64,000 nt of DNA from VAXT01 sp038040395. Lineage in GTDB: Bacteria; Actinomycetota; Thermoleophilia; Gaiellales; Gaiellaceae. The stretch lies in NCBI GenBank assembly GCA_038040395.1, contig JBBPIJ010000004.1:62001-126000 (forward strand). Direction: 5' to 3'. The notes beneath the pieces are model-generated. The model did no database searches, was not told the origin of the DNA, and was given only the letters and a program-made list of their open reading frames with translations. Shown in pieces: positions 51,309 to 59,688 of this stretch (position 1 is the stretch's first letter; the number at the start of each line of letters is the position of its first letter). The position numbers and the translations under genes were made by a program.

Positions 51309-52223
51309 GTGGCCAAGCTCCTGCTCAGCTTCGACTTCGAGGATTGGCACCAGCTCGTGCACCGTCGCCTCGGGCGGGCGGACTGGAGCTCTCCGGGCGA
51401 CGCGCTCGAGCGGCAGGCGCAAGCGATCTTCGATCTCCTCGAGGAGCTGGGCGCGGGGGCGACCTTCTTCGTGCTGGGCATGACCGCCGAGCGCTACCCC
51501 GACCTGATCCGAGAGATCGCGCGCCGCGGACACGAGCTCGCGTGCCATGGCTATGCACACGAACGGGTGCACGATCAGACCCCGGACGCGTTCCGCCGCG
51601 ACGTCGAGCACTGCGCCGAGATCCTCGAGCGGCTCTGCGGGCGGCGTCCGTTCGGCTACCGGGCGCCCGCCTTCTCGATCACCCGCGACACCCCCTGGGC
51701 CTACGAGGCGCTCTCCGAGCTCGGCTTTCGCTACGACTCGAGCCAGTACGACTCGCCGCGGATCCCTCGGCGGATTCGCCCTGTGCCCGTGACGCCGTAC
51801 CGCCTCGAGCTGCCCTCGGGCCGAGAGCTCTGGGAGTTTCCGATCACGGTGTGGCGCGTTCGCGGCCGGTCGGTGCCGATCGGAGGAGGGGCCTACTGGC
51901 GCGTGCTGCCCGCTCCGATCCTTCGGCGCGCGCTCCGGCAGGTCGCCGACGACAACGCCTACCCTGTGCTGTACTTCCATCCGTACGAGCTCGACCCGCG
52001 CCGGCTGCGGGCGGCGCTGCCAGAGAGCCCGACTCCGCGGCAGCGGCTGCTCACCGCCTGGAAGAGCGTGCAGCGCAATCCAGGCAGGCGGCGCGTCGCG
52101 GATCGGATTCGTGCAATCGCCCGGGAGTTCCCGCTCGTCAGCTACGAGGAGGCACATGGAGAAGTCGTCGAACGCTACGGAGCTCGTTCGAGATCACTTT
52201 CGCGAGAAGGCGTCCTCCTTTGA
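51309..52223 (+). CDS. polysaccharide deacetylase (NodB-like, XrtA/PEP-CTERM-locus type)
   Basis: 304 residues from a GTG at 51309, 4 bases after the preceding stop; the frame upstream is inside that gene. LLLSFDFEDWHQ carries the catalytic and metal Asp residues (9-12), ATFFVLGMTAERYPDL, HELACHGYAHERVHD gives the His-x4-His metal pair, and GYRAPAFSI, YDSSQY and LYFHPYELDP follow. This is the deacetylase subtype of exosortase/EPS loci. It removes acetyl groups from amino sugars. The last 68 bases overlap the next methyltransferase, so the final residues RSRSLSREGVLL may be a read-through tail. Confidence 0.9.
   Translation: MAKLLLSFDFEDWHQLVHRRLGRADWSSPGDALERQAQAIFDLLEELGAGATFFVLGMTAERYPDLIREIARRGHELACHGYAHERVHDQTPDAFRRDVEHCAEILERLCGRRPFGYRAPAFSITRDTPWAYEALSELGFRYDSSQYDSPRIPRRIRPVPVTPYRLELPSGRELWEFPITVWRVRGRSVPIGGGAYWRVLPAPILRRALRQVADDNAYPVLYFHPYELDPRRLRAALPESPTPRQRLLTAWKSVQRNPGRRRVADRIRAIAREFPLVSYEEAHGEVVERYGARSRSLSREGVLL
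52145..52151 (+). promoter_or_regulatory. Shine-Dalgarno site deciding the methyltransferase start
   Basis: GAGGAGG lies 4 bases before the ATG at 52156, inside the deacetylase gene. It fixes the start of the overlapping methyltransferase at 52156, not at the in-frame codon at 52111, which has no such site. Confidence 0.7.
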
Positions 52224-52797
52224 CGCGCTCTACGACGAGGAGCACCTGCTCCAGCGCGCGGTTCGCCCGGGGCTGCTGAAGCGGCGCGACTTCGCGATCG
52301 ACGTCGTTCGGGAATATGACGCGCCGCGCGTACTCGACATCGGCGGCGGGTCGGGACGCGTCGGCGAGCTCGCACTCGAGGCCGGGGCCGGCGAGTACGT
52401 GAACGCCGACATCGCCCAGGAGATGCTCGACCTCTCGAAGCAGCGGCTCGCGCGCTTCGGCGACAAGGTCAAGCTCGTCCAGGGCGACTTCCTGACGGCG
52501 CCGCTCGAAGGCAAGTTCGACGTCGTCCTCGCACTCGGCTTCTTCGACTACCAGTCCGACGCGCACGTCTTCGTGCGTCGCATGGCCGAGTTGACCTCGG
52601 GGAGCGCGATCGCAAGCTTCCCGCGCTGGAACTGGGTGAAAGGCCCCGTGCGGAAGCTGCGCTACGAAGTGATCAACAACTGCCCGATCTTCGACTACAC
52701 CGAGCGGGAGCTCCGCTTCCTGTTCGGCGGAGCAGGGTTTGGCCGCGTGCTCATCAAACAAGGGCGCAGTGGCTTTCTCGTACGCGCCGATAGCTAG
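52156..52797 (+). CDS. class I SAM-dependent methyltransferase
   Basis: 213 residues from an ATG at 52156 with a strong Shine-Dalgarno site. VLDIGGGSGRVGELAL (about 57-72) is motif I, with VNADIAQEML, VQGDFLTAPL and FDVVLALGFFDYQS following. It resembles the Mg-protoporphyrin/ubiquinone-type small methyltransferases; a C-terminal RFLFGGAGFGRVLIKQ closes the fold. The 68-base overlap with the deacetylase suggests translational coupling and a shared substrate. Which sugar or lipid is methylated is unknown. Confidence 0.86.
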   Translation: MEKSSNATELVRDHFREKASSFDALYDEEHLLQRAVRPGLLKRRDFAIDVVREYDAPRVLDIGGGSGRVGELALEAGAGEYVNADIAQEMLDLSKQRLARFGDKVKLVQGDFLTAPLEGKFDVVLALGFFDYQSDAHVFVRRMAELTSGSAIASFPRWNWVKGPVRKLRYEVINNCPIFDYTERELRFLFGGAGFGRVLIKQGRSGFLVRADS

Positions 52798-52807
52798 CCT
52801 TTCACCG

Positions 52808-54547
52808 ATGAAGCGGCTCTTCGTCGTCCTGCTCGGCTGCGTCGCGCTCTTCGTGGCCGCGCCCGGCCAAGCTGAGGCCCGCCCGTGCGGGCTCTCGAAC
52901 GCCAAGCCGCTCTGGATCGACTTCGCCGACGGGTCGGTGCCGTACTGGCCGATGTTCGCGCGGCCGGGCGTCACCGCTGCCGCCGCCAACTTCCTGTTCC
53001 CACCCCAGATTCGCGCCCTCGGCGCGGACACCGTCTACTGGGAGATGTACCTCCGCCAGCGGGTGGGGACGCCGTCCAAGCCGAAGGACCCGGCCGACGT
53101 CGAGGACTGGGCCAACCGCGTCTTCTACCGTGCGGTGGCGTCGTCCGCCTGCGCGACGCCGTGGATCGCGCTGAACGAGATGTGGGGCTCGAACCTGCCC
53201 ACGCCGTGGTCACCGACGAACGCGCAGTACCGCGAGAACGTGCTCATCTTCGTCCGCCGCCTGCGAGCGCTCGGTGCGCACCCCTTCCTCCTGCTTTCGA
53301 CCCGACCGTTCACGGACGGCGAAGCCGGCGACTGGTGGCGGGAGATCGCCCTCTACACGAACTTCGTTCGGGAGATCTACTTCTCGGCGCCGCAGCTCCA
53401 TCACCAGGGGCCCACGCGCAGCTCGCGCAACCTGCGCAACGCGTTCCGGCAGGGCGTGAGCGACCTGACCTCGATCGGGATCCCGTCGTCGAAGATCGGG
53501 ATCTTCCTCGGCTTCCACACCAACCCAGGCCAGGGCGGCCGCGAGGGCCTGAAACCCGCGAGCGCCTGGTTCAACACGATCAAGCTCCAGGTGCTCGCGA
53601 TCAAGCAGGTACGCCGCGAGATTCCCTTCGAGACGGTCTGGTCGTGGGGCTGGGGGGAGTGGGCGGCATCGGACCGCGATCCGGACAAGCCGGCCGCCGC
53701 CTGCGTCTACCTCTGGACGAGGGACCACAGCCTCTGCGGCGGCCCAGGCATGGCCGGCCCCGGATTCGACCGTTCGCTTACCGTCGGCCAGCTCATCCTC
53801 CCGAGTGGCGCTCAGTGCCGCACGCCCTGGGGGCCCGTCCGGACAGGGGCTCTCTCGAGCCTGACAGGCGTCACCGGAGACCGCGAAGTGGCGTACACGG
53901 CGCTGTTCGCGCGACTCGTGCTCAAGGGCAACGTCCAGATCACTCCCGCGGAGCTGGCAGCTGCCGAGCGCGCGATCGTCGCCTACCGCTTCGGCGGCAA
54001 CGGAGCCGCGTACCGGCGGGCGCTTGCGCGCGAGGGAGCGACGCGGCGGATGGCGCTCGGCGTCATCGGCGACGAGCTCCGGCAGGCACGGATCGAGCGC
54101 CAATTCCGCGTCGCCTCGCCTTCACGCGCTCAGGTCGCGGAATACCAGAGCACCTTCTCGGAGAGCTCGGCGCGCCTCGTCGAGGCCACCCCCGCCCAGT
54201 CGTGGCTCGGTGGCAGGGGCCGGGGAGTTGCGATCGAGGGAATGGCGCCTGCCCCGGTGTTCCGAATTCCAGCGGGCCGCTCCGTCACCATTCACACCGG
54301 CCTCAGGACCGCTCAGGTGCGGGCGCTCAGCCCCACAGCTCCCCTCGGGGCGTTCTCCCTCTCCGTCGCCGGCACCTCGATCCGCGCCGCCCTCGTTCGG
54401 ATCGCCCAGGACCAGGCCTTCGACAACTGGCTCATGCGGCGCGAGGCGAGCGCGCTCAGCTGGACGACGTGCAGGCGCGACTGGCTTCCCTCACTGGGCA
54501 CGCTCGAGCTGACGAGCGAGCTGCCTTTCCTCAAGTTGATCGGGTAA
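52808..54547 (+). CDS. large secreted protein of unknown function
   Basis: 579 residues from an ATG at 52808. A signal peptide (RLFVVLLGCVALFVAAPGQAEA) precedes RPCGLSN. The first 330 residues look like a barrel or hydrolase-like region with WIALNEMWG, LLLSTRPF, GIFLGFHT and ETVWSWGWGEWAA, so a glycosidase-like fold is possible, though no standard catalytic pair could be fixed. Residues 400-500 are helical with ALGVIGDELRQARIERQF, reminiscent of SurA/parvulin N-domains. No family name can be given with confidence. It is the last gene of the plus operon and overlaps the convergent methyltransferase by 17 bases. Confidence 0.78.
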   Translation: MKRLFVVLLGCVALFVAAPGQAEARPCGLSNAKPLWIDFADGSVPYWPMFARPGVTAAAANFLFPPQIRALGADTVYWEMYLRQRVGTPSKPKDPADVEDWANRVFYRAVASSACATPWIALNEMWGSNLPTPWSPTNAQYRENVLIFVRRLRALGAHPFLLLSTRPFTDGEAGDWWREIALYTNFVREIYFSAPQLHHQGPTRSSRNLRNAFRQGVSDLTSIGIPSSKIGIFLGFHTNPGQGGREGLKPASAWFNTIKLQVLAIKQVRREIPFETVWSWGWGEWAASDRDPDKPAAACVYLWTRDHSLCGGPGMAGPGFDRSLTVGQLILPSGAQCRTPWGPVRTGALSSLTGVTGDREVAYTALFARLVLKGNVQITPAELAAAERAIVAYRFGGNGAAYRRALAREGATRRMALGVIGDELRQARIERQFRVASPSRAQVAEYQSTFSESSARLVEATPAQSWLGGRGRGVAIEGMAPAPVFRIPAGRSVTIHTGLRTAQVRALSPTAPLGAFSLSVAGTSIRAALVRIAQDQAFDNWLMRREASALSWTTCRRDWLPSLGTLELTSELPFLKLIG

Positions 54548-55376
54548 CCGCCTCGGGCGGCTTTCTGAAGACGGCCAGGTCCTGAGAGCGGCTTCCGACT
54601 GAACCGCCTTCGGGTGTGAACTCGAGAAGCTCCAGCTCAGGCGCGAGTCGCTCTCGGACATAGCCCTCGGGATGAAACGTCGTGCAGAGATTCGTCCCCG
54701 CGACGCTCGCCCAGCGGACGACAGCGTCTCCGGCGAGGTATCGCTCGCGCTCCGCGGCGTCCAGCCGGTCGAGGTAGCCCTCGCCGTGGGTGGTCAGCAG
54801 AAGGAGCCCTCCGGGCGCGAGGATCCGCCCGAGCTCGGCGATCCACGCACGCTCGAGGTCTTCCGGGAGGTGCGTGAAGACGGAAATGCCGTAGGCGAGG
54901 TCGAAGGTGCCGGATTCGTGCTCCAGGGGCGGGTGCAGATCGTTGACCGAGAACTGGGCGAACGGGAGGTTCGACTCACACCAGCGGATCAGCCGGCGGT
55001 TGTAATCGCTGCCGTGGATCTCCGGCCCTGAGAGATCGGACCAGTGCCGGAGCACGCGGCCGCAGCCGCAGCCGAAGTCCAGCATCCGGTCGGCTTCGTC
55101 GACCGGCTTCCCGTGGCGCTCGAACGCTTCTCGGATGATGTCCGCCTGCTGCCGGCCGCTCTCGACGAACCACGTCACACCCGGAGTCCCCGCGACCACG
55201 GTCCGGAGGCTCGCGGGCGGAAGCGGCAGACCGTCCGCCGCGTGGCGACCATCGTCGGCGCCGCGCCTCACCGACCTGAGCGCCTCGTATGCCCGATAGG
55301 CCGCGTGGAGCAGGGACGCGCGGTCGAGCGCTCGCAGCGCCAGCGAGCGAGCTGTAGGAAGCCGCCGGGTTCTCAT
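54531..55376 (-). CDS. SAM-dependent methyltransferase
   Basis: 281 residues from an ATG at 55376. MLDFGCGCGRVLRHW (about 98-112), IHGSDYNRRLIRWC, FDLAYGISVFTHLPED and LAPGGLLLLTTHGEGYLDRL are the usual class I motifs. The N-terminal 70 residues are basic and may be membrane-near. It lies 6 bases downstream of the cysA stop (minus strand) and so may be transcribed with the sulfate transporter, though it more likely belongs to the glycan set. It converges on the unknown secreted-protein gene. Confidence 0.85.
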   Translation of the reverse strand: MRTRRLPTARSLALRALDRASLLHAAYRAYEALRSVRRGADDGRHAADGLPLPPASLRTVVAGTPGVTWFVESGRQQADIIREAFERHGKPVDEADRMLDFGCGCGRVLRHWSDLSGPEIHGSDYNRRLIRWCESNLPFAQFSVNDLHPPLEHESGTFDLAYGISVFTHLPEDLERAWIAELGRILAPGGLLLLTTHGEGYLDRLDAAERERYLAGDAVVRWASVAGTNLCTTFHPEGYVRERLAPELELLEFTPEGGSVGSRSQDLAVFRKPPEAVTRST

Positions 55377-55382
55377 CGGTGC

Positions 55383-56342
55383 CTAGGGAGTCTGAAAGAC
55401 CCTGGTGCGGCGCGGGCGGACAAAAATGCTCCCACCCGGCGCCAGCTCGAGCTCGTCGGCCTCTTCACGCGTCACCTGAGCCCAGCATTCGCGGCCGTCC
55501 TCGAGCAGAAGCTCGACACGGACCTCGAACCCGAGATGGACGACCCGCTCCACGGTGCCGGGCGTCGTCTTCCCGTTCGGCTCGCTGCGCAACTCGAGGT
55601 CGTGCGGCCGCACGAACGAGTCGCCGAGCCGGTTCACGGGCCCGACGAAGCTCATCACGAACTCGTTGGCGGGCTCTTCGTAGAGGTCGCGCGGACCGCC
55701 GACCTGCTCGACGCGCCCATGGTTCATGAGCACGATCTGGTCGGCGATCTCCATCGCCTCCTCCTGGTCGTGCGTCACGAAGATCGTCGTCACGTGCATC
55801 TCGTCGTGCAAGCGGCGGAGCCAGGCGCGCAGATCTTTCCGAACGCGCGCGTCCAGGGCGCCGAACGGCTCGTCGAGCAGCAGGACCCGGGGCTCGACCG
55901 CCAGCGCGCGCGCAAGCGCCATGCGCTGCCGCTGGCCACCCGAGAGCTGCGCCGGGTAGTTGTCCGCCCAACCGGCGATCTGCACGAGCTCGAGCAGCTC
56001 GTCGACGCGCTTCCGCACCTCGGCCCGCGGGCGCTTCCGAACCTTCAGCCCGAAGGCGACGTTCTCGCGCACGGTCATGTGCTTGAAGGCTGCGTAGTGC
56101 TGGAAGACGAACCCGACGCCGCGTTTCTGCGCCGCGAGCTTCGAGACGTCCACGCCGTCCAGTTCGACCGTACCCGACTCCGGGCGCTCGAGCCCGGCGA
56201 TCACACGTAGAAGCGTCGACTTCCCGCTGCCGCTCGGCCCGAGCAGTGCCGTCAAGGACCCGGCCTCAACTTCGATCGAGACCTCGTCCAAGGCGGTGAA
56301 CGAACCGAAGTGCTTGGTCAGCGACCGGCCTACGATCGCCAT
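55383..56342 (-). CDS. cysA: sulfate/thiosulfate ABC transporter ATP-binding protein
   Basis: 319 residues from an ATG at 56342 whose A is shared with the cysW TGA stop (TGATG). GPSGSGKST (Walker A, about 36-44), LSGGQRQRMALARAL (signature), VLLLDEPFGALDARVR (Walker B and D-loop) and VTHDQEEAMEIAD (switch His). RPHDLELRS opens a C-terminal TOBE-like regulatory part ending at 319. CysA energises sulfate uptake by the permease CysT-CysW and the binding protein. The long open frame up to 57125 is antisense noise over cysW. Confidence 0.95.
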   Translation of the reverse strand: MAIVGRSLTKHFGSFTALDEVSIEVEAGSLTALLGPSGSGKSTLLRVIAGLERPESGTVELDGVDVSKLAAQKRGVGFVFQHYAAFKHMTVRENVAFGLKVRKRPRAEVRKRVDELLELVQIAGWADNYPAQLSGGQRQRMALARALAVEPRVLLLDEPFGALDARVRKDLRAWLRRLHDEMHVTTIFVTHDQEEAMEIADQIVLMNHGRVEQVGGPRDLYEEPANEFVMSFVGPVNRLGDSFVRPHDLELRSEPNGKTTPGTVERVVHLGFEVRVELLLEDGRECWAQVTREEADELELAPGGSIFVRPRRTRVFQTP

Positions 56343-57133
56343 CACGACACCTCCTCTCGGGGCTTGAACAGGCTCATCGCGAGCAATGTGGCGATTGCGA
56401 GCAATGCGAGCACGACCGAGCCGGCGTAGGCACCCACGTAGTCGAAGCTCTGGAAGCGCTCCTCGACGTGCAGCGTCATCGTCTCGGTCTTGCCGACGAT
56501 GTGGCCCGAGACGACGCTGACCGCGCCGAACTCGCCGAGTGCCCGTGCGGTCGTGAGGACGACTCCGTAGGCCACGGCCCAGCGGATCGCGGGCAGCGTC
56601 ACGCGCCGGAACGTCTGAAACGGGGAAGCGCCGAGCGTCGCCGCCGCCTGCTCCTGCTCGATCCCGATCTCGCGCAGCACGGGCACGACTTCGCGCACGA
56701 CGAACGGGAGCGAGACGAAGATCGTGACGAGGATCATCCCGGGCAGCGCGAACACGACCTGGATCCCGTGCTCGGTGAGCCAGCCCCCGAACCAGCCGGT
56801 TCGACTGTAGAGGAGCAGGAACGCCAGCCCGACGACGACCGGCGAGAGCGCGAGCGGTAGGTCGACGAGCGCGTTCACGACGCCCTTGCCCGGAAAGCGC
56901 CGGCGGACAATCGCAAGCGCGCAGACGACGCCGAAGATCGTGTTCGCGGGGACGGCGATCGCTGCGATCACGACCGTGATCGTCAACGCGTGCTTCGCAT
57001 CCGGAGTCGTGACCGCGTCCCAGGCGGGGCCGAACCCGTGCTCGAACGTCCGCCAGAAGACGAGCCCGACAGGCGCGGCGAGAAGCACGCCCAGGTAGGA
57101 CAGGCCACCCAGTCGCAAAACCCACTTATGCAC
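56342..57133 (-). CDS. cysW: sulfate ABC transporter permease
   Basis: 263 residues from a GTG at 57133 that overlaps the cysT stop by 8 bases. Six helices; the EAA loop reads QAAATLGASPFQTFRRVTLPAI (A-x3-G-x9-P pattern), followed by ALGEFGAVSVVSGHI, which is typical of CysW. The N-terminus LRLGGLSYLGVLLAAPVGLVF is also standard. It pairs with CysT to form the membrane channel. The gene order sbp-cysT-cysW-cysA is the classical one. Confidence 0.95.
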   Translation of the reverse strand: MHKWVLRLGGLSYLGVLLAAPVGLVFWRTFEHGFGPAWDAVTTPDAKHALTITVVIAAIAVPANTIFGVVCALAIVRRRFPGKGVVNALVDLPLALSPVVVGLAFLLLYSRTGWFGGWLTEHGIQVVFALPGMILVTIFVSLPFVVREVVPVLREIGIEQEQAAATLGASPFQTFRRVTLPAIRWAVAYGVVLTTARALGEFGAVSVVSGHIVGKTETMTLHVEERFQSFDYVGAYAGSVVLALLAIATLLAMSLFKPREEVS

Positions 57134-57956
57134 GGTCGTGCCTCGTCGTCCAGCGGCGCAGTGCGCCGATCGCGAGCAGCACCGCAAAGGAGATGACCAG
57201 GATCACGACCGAGACGGCGGCCGCCCCGGGCGCGTCGCCGCTCTCGATGCGCCCGAAGATGAAGACGGACACGACTTCGGTCTTGAACGGGAGGTTGCCG
57301 GAGATCAGCACGACCGAGCCGAACTCGCCGATCGCACGCGCGAAGGCGAGCGCGACGCCGGAAAGGATCGCTGGAAAGAGGTTCGGGAAGACGACGTGGC
57401 GGAACGTCAGGAGCGGCCCCGCGCCGAGCGAGGCGGCCGCCTCCTCCATCTCGCGGTCGAGCTCGAGCAGAACCGGCTGCACCGTGCGGATGACGAACGG
57501 AAGCGTCACGAAGAGGAGAGCGAGCAGGACGGCCGCGCGCGAAAACGCGATGTTCACGCCGACCGGCCCGTTCGGGCCGTACAGGGCGAGCAGGGTCAGC
57601 CCGGCGACGATCGTCGGTAGCGCGAACGGGAGATCGATGATCGCATTGACCACGCCCTGCACGACGAAGCGGTCACGCACGAGGATCCACGCGACGATCG
57701 TCCCCATCACCGCGTTGATGAGACACACGGCGAGGGAGAGGAAGAACGTCAGCTTGAGCGCCGAGACCGCCTGCGGGTCGGAGATCGCCTCCCAGAAGCC
57801 TGTCCGCCCCGTCTTGCCCGACTGCCACACGAGGGCGGCGAGAGGCAGTAGGACGATCAGGCTCAGGTACGCGGTCGCAAGCCCCATGCCGATCCCGGCA
57901 CCGGGTCTTCGCGCCCCTGCCGCAGGAGGAGCGAGAGCCTCCGAAGCGGAGCTCAG
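57126..57956 (-). CDS. cysT: sulfate ABC transporter permease, probable CTG start
   Basis: The ATG at 57887 would give 253 residues, but the frame upstream reads RRPGAGIGMGLATAYLSL, matching the R-R-x-L-P-G-F-G-x-x-x-G segment that precedes helix 1 in CysT proteins. The only initiator there is CTG at 57956, which overlaps the sbp TGA stop by four bases (CTGA). That gives 276 residues. Helices follow, with the EAA loop EEAAASLGAGPLLTFRHVVFP and the ARAIGEFGSVVLISGNLP segment. It forms the sulfate channel with CysW. The CTG start is inferred, not proven. Confidence 0.88.
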   Translation of the reverse strand: MSSASEALAPPAAGARRPGAGIGMGLATAYLSLIVLLPLAALVWQSGKTGRTGFWEAISDPQAVSALKLTFFLSLAVCLINAVMGTIVAWILVRDRFVVQGVVNAIIDLPFALPTIVAGLTLLALYGPNGPVGVNIAFSRAAVLLALLFVTLPFVIRTVQPVLLELDREMEEAAASLGAGPLLTFRHVVFPNLFPAILSGVALAFARAIGEFGSVVLISGNLPFKTEVVSVFIFGRIESGDAPGAAAVSVVILVISFAVLLAIGALRRWTTRHDRA

Positions 57957-58963
57957 CCCCCGCCCTTTCGCTTCTGGATCTTCGTGACGATTCCGGTTCG
58001 GGGGTCGAAGAACTGCTTGTCGACCTTGGCCCAGCCGCCGAGGTACCGGATCGAGAACTGGAGCTTCGGCACCGGAAAACCGAACTTCTTCGCCGCGCTC
58101 TGCAGCACGGGCCGGTACCCGTTCTCCCCGAAGATCACCTGAGCCGGCTTCGTGCGCAGGTAGCTGACGAACGCCCGGGCCGTGGTCCTGTTGCCGCTCT
58201 TCTTCGTCACGGCGATCGGGTTTTCGATCGAGATCGTCGCTTTCGGGATCACGTAGTCGAGAGGCTGATTTTTCTTCTGCGCGAAGGTCGCCTCGTTCTC
58301 GTAGGCGATGAGCACGTCGCCGCGGCCGGCGAGGAACGTCTGCAAAGCCTCACGCGCGCTCTTGTCCTGCGAGACCACGTGGTCGTACAGCTTCTCGAGG
58401 TACTTGACCGAGCGGGCGTGCGTCAGGCCGATCTTCCGCTGCGCGCCGTAGGCGGCCATGACGTTCCATTTGGCGCCGCCCGACGTCTGGACGTTCGGAG
58501 TGACGACGTCGACGCCGGGCTTGATGAGGTCGGCCCAGGAGCGAATGTTCTTGGGGTTCCCCTTCCGCGTGGCGAAGACGACCACGGACCGAGAGACCAT
58601 CCCGCCGAACGCGTTCTCCTTCCACGTCTTCGCGACCAGACCGGCCTTCACGAGCGACGTCATGTCGGGCTCGAGCGAGAACGCGACGACGTCCGCCTTG
58701 AGGCCGGCGATCACCGCGCGCGCCTGCTCGCCGGAGCCGCCGTAGGACTGCTCGAACGACGTGCCACGTCCAGCCGAGGTGTCTTGAAAGGCGGGAATCA
58801 GCTTCGCGTACGCCTCCCGTGGCGTCGAGTAGGCAACGAGCCTGACCGTGCCGCCCGTGGGGCGCGCGGAGGCCTCGCCGGAGGTGAGCATGGCGGCCAC
58901 CGCTGCCGCTGCCAGCACGACGATCAAGCCTGTAAGAGCGATGATTCGACCGGTTGGGCGCAT
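57953..58963 (-). CDS. sbp: sulfate/thiosulfate-binding protein
   Basis: 336 residues from an ATG at 58963; the frame upstream crosses the regulator's promoter and is not coding. An N-terminal hydrophobic segment (IIALTGLIVVLAAAAVAAML) serves as signal or anchor. The periplasmic-binding-protein part shows VAYSTPREAYAKLIPAF, FEQSYGGSGEQARAVIAG (ligand loop), PNVQTSGGAKWNVMAAYG and ENGYRPV, as in Sbp/CysP. It captures sulfate for CysT-CysW-CysA. It is the first gene of the transporter operon, facing the Rrf2 regulator across 112 bases. Confidence 0.94.
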   Translation of the reverse strand: MRPTGRIIALTGLIVVLAAAAVAAMLTSGEASARPTGGTVRLVAYSTPREAYAKLIPAFQDTSAGRGTSFEQSYGGSGEQARAVIAGLKADVVAFSLEPDMTSLVKAGLVAKTWKENAFGGMVSRSVVVFATRKGNPKNIRSWADLIKPGVDVVTPNVQTSGGAKWNVMAAYGAQRKIGLTHARSVKYLEKLYDHVVSQDKSAREALQTFLAGRGDVLIAYENEATFAQKKNQPLDYVIPKATISIENPIAVTKKSGNRTTARAFVSYLRTKPAQVIFGENGYRPVLQSAAKKFGFPVPKLQFSIRYLGGWAKVDKQFFDPRTGIVTKIQKRKGGG

Positions 58964-58990
58964 GGACCTGGAACCCCCGCTTTCCCTAGT

Positions 58991-59031
58991 TGTTGACAAT
59001 CTTGACTGTTTCAGTAAACTTTCTCGACAAT
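58991..59031. promoter_or_regulatory. divergent sbp / rrf2 control region with palindromic operator
   Basis: An AT-rich island in GC-rich DNA. For the regulator, TTGACA (58993-58998) and TAAACT (59015-59020) have 16-base spacing. The palindrome TTGACTG-TTT-CAGTAAA (59002-59018) lies between them, where a repressor would block polymerase. The opposite strand has TTGTCG (59030-59025) as a possible -35 box for sbp; its -10 is unclear. Confidence 0.6.
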
Positions 59032-59075
59032 GAACTCTAGGTGCGTGTTCTGCGTCCGTCAAATGGGAACTGTCG

Positions 59076-59522
59076 ATGTGGGTTTCACGCAGAACTGACT
59101 ACGCGACGCGCGCGCTCCTGGCGCTGACGCTCGAGGGCGGCGGTCCGATGAAACTCGAGGAGCTCGCCCGCCGCACGAGCGCTCCTCAGTCGGTGCTCGA
59201 GCAGCTCATGCCGACGCTGCGGACCGCCGGAATCGTCCGCTCCGAGCGAGGTCCGAGCGGCGGCTACCGGCTGAACAAGGCGCCCGAGGAGATCACCATG
59301 GAACGCGTCGTTCGGCTGTTCCAGGGCCAGCTTGCGCCGATCGGCTACGCGACCCGGAGGAACCCGGACAGCTGTCCAAAGTTCGTCGCCGACTCGCTCC
59401 GTGAAGCCTGGGGCGACGTGCGCGACGCGACGATCGAGATCCTCGAGGCCGTTACCTTCGCCGACCTCGCCAAGCGGGCCGGCGGCAAGTGGCACGACGA
59501 CCTGTCGGCGCTCGTGCCCTAG
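59076..59522 (+). CDS. Rrf2-family transcriptional regulator
   Basis: 148 residues from an ATG at 59076. The winged-helix domain has RRTDYATRALLALTLEG, LEELARRTSAPQSVLEQLM (recognition helix) and RGPSGGYRLNK (wing). Only one cysteine (SCPKF) is present, against the three iron-sulfur cysteines of IscR, so it is a CymR-like member that senses another signal. Divergent from sbp-cysTWA and next to the sulfur operon, it is the probable regulator of sulfate uptake and of itself. In CymR the co-signal is CysK/O-acetylserine; no cysK is in the window. Confidence 0.9.
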   Translation: MWVSRRTDYATRALLALTLEGGGPMKLEELARRTSAPQSVLEQLMPTLRTAGIVRSERGPSGGYRLNKAPEEITMERVVRLFQGQLAPIGYATRRNPDSCPKFVADSLREAWGDVRDATIEILEAVTFADLAKRAGGKWHDDLSALVP

Positions 59523-59688
59523 TAGGAGGGTTTGGCGGAATGTTGCTCGTCGCTGGAGTGCGATGCTCGTTCCGAGGCCGCGGACGCAGGGAGCGCCGAT
59601 AGTCGTCACTATCGGTGCGACTGAGGACCCGGCCTCGGGGCGAGCAGCGCGGCCCAGCGACTCAGCCATATTTCGCCAAACCCTCCTA
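59523..59688. repeat. long palindromic intergenic element, copy 2 (partner at 24268-24431)
   Basis: The same 165-base palindrome, same orientation. Ends TAGGAGGGTTTGGCG and CGCCAAACCCTCCTA; inner hairpin GCGCCGATAGT/ACTATCGGTGC with loop CGTC (59593-59618). It sits between the convergent Rrf2 and TauE genes. Its left TAG directly follows the Rrf2 stop, and its right CTA provides the TAG stop of the TauE gene. Differences from copy 1 preserve pairing. Confidence 0.9.

Noticed and set aside
53125..53700. Possible glycosidase catalytic pair in the unknown secreted protein (NEMWG, WGWGEW)
   Set aside because: Spacing and surrounding residues do not fit a named GH family well enough to call it.
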